NCBI GenBank assembly: GCA_019056875.1
Contig: DXJA01000252.1
Location: 1 to 12,836, forward strand
Direction: 5' to 3'
Length of the DNA: 12,836 nt
Origin: Candidatus Jordarchaeum madagascarense
GTDB taxonomy: Archaea; Asgardarchaeota; Jordiarchaeia; Jordiarchaeales; Jordiarchaeaceae
Shown here piece after piece: positions 12,768 through 12,836 of the stretch (position 1 is the first letter of the stretch; each line of letters starts with the position of its first letter). A program made the position numbers and the translations under genes. Below the pieces are notes generated by a model. That model saw only the letters and a program-made list of their open reading frames with translations. It had not been told where the DNA came from and did no database searches.

Positions 12768-12836
12768 GCTTTTGAGGCACAGAAGATGATAATCGAGAAG
12801 TGCAACAAAGCCGGCAAGCCCGTCATTGTGGCCACG
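12768..12836 (+). pseudogene. Internal fragment of pyruvate kinase (N-terminal half absent)
   Basis: The last 69 bases read A-F-E-A-Q-K-M-I-I-E-K-C-N-K-A-G-K-P-V-I then V-A-T. This matches the conserved pyruvate kinase block found around residues 230-260 of a roughly 470-residue enzyme. A TGA (12765-12767) lies directly upstream in frame, and nothing resembling the first half of the enzyme precedes it, apart from a possible V-P-L in another frame at 12758-12766. Third positions are mostly G or C, unlike neighbouring genes. It is either a broken gene, a piece of foreign DNA, or an assembly join. The window ends inside it. Confidence 0.55.

Noticed and set aside
1..12836. CRISPR array, insertion sequence or defence system
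   Set aside because: No spaced direct repeats, transposase, integrase, Cas, toxin-antitoxin or nuclease genes are visible.

Overview
The window is archaeal. The evidence is BHB-type (bulge-helix-bulge) tRNA introns, an archaeal HMG-CoA synthase-type / DUF35 / SCP2-type thiolase operon, a short archaeal-type triosephosphate isomerase, two small Roadblock-like proteins, TATA-box promoters, and GGTGAT/GGAGG ribosome binding sites. Heavily interrupted tRNAs combined with these families suggest a TACK-type lineage such as Bathyarchaeia. That placement is inference.

Layout. 1-291: tail of an unidentified open frame, then a hairpin with a T-run. 292-969 (+): an unrecognised six-helix membrane protein. 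1276-2340 (-): histone deacetylase / acetylpolyamine amidohydrolase family. 2499-3071 (-): small Roadblock-like protein. 3212-3378 (+): tRNA-Arg(GCG) interrupted by four introns. 3391-5289 (-): arginyl-tRNA synthetase. 5411-5533 (-): tRNA-Arg(CCG) with two introns. 5592-6095 (-): ribbon-helix-helix plus winged-helix DNA-binding protein. 6440-7570 (+): M24 peptidase-fold protein with altered metal-site residues. 7702-8631 (+): DUF89/ARMT1-like metal phosphatase. 8693-9382 (+): triosephosphate isomerase. 9562-12200 (+): operon of HMG-CoA synthase-like enzyme, DUF35 zinc-ribbon/OB-fold protein and thiolase. 12336-12722 (+): Roadblock/LC7 protein. The last 69 bases read as an internal piece of pyruvate kinase with no N-terminal half.

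Two units stand out. The first is an arginine-decoding cluster: argS lies between two different tRNA-Arg genes, and both carry non-canonical introns, including one in the T-loop (59/60) built on the same TTCA/TGAA central helix. The four-intron tRNA-Arg(GCG) is the most striking object here. Removing 11, 23, 29 and 29 nt yields a perfect 75-nt cloverleaf. The second is the acyl-CoA condensation operon. Thiolase, DUF35 and HMG-CoA synthase normally form one complex that makes HMG-CoA for isoprenoid lipids, but the HMG-CoA synthase homologue here lacks the usual catalytic Glu and His. Inside the thiolase gene the base composition flips abruptly from A/C-rich to G/T-rich.
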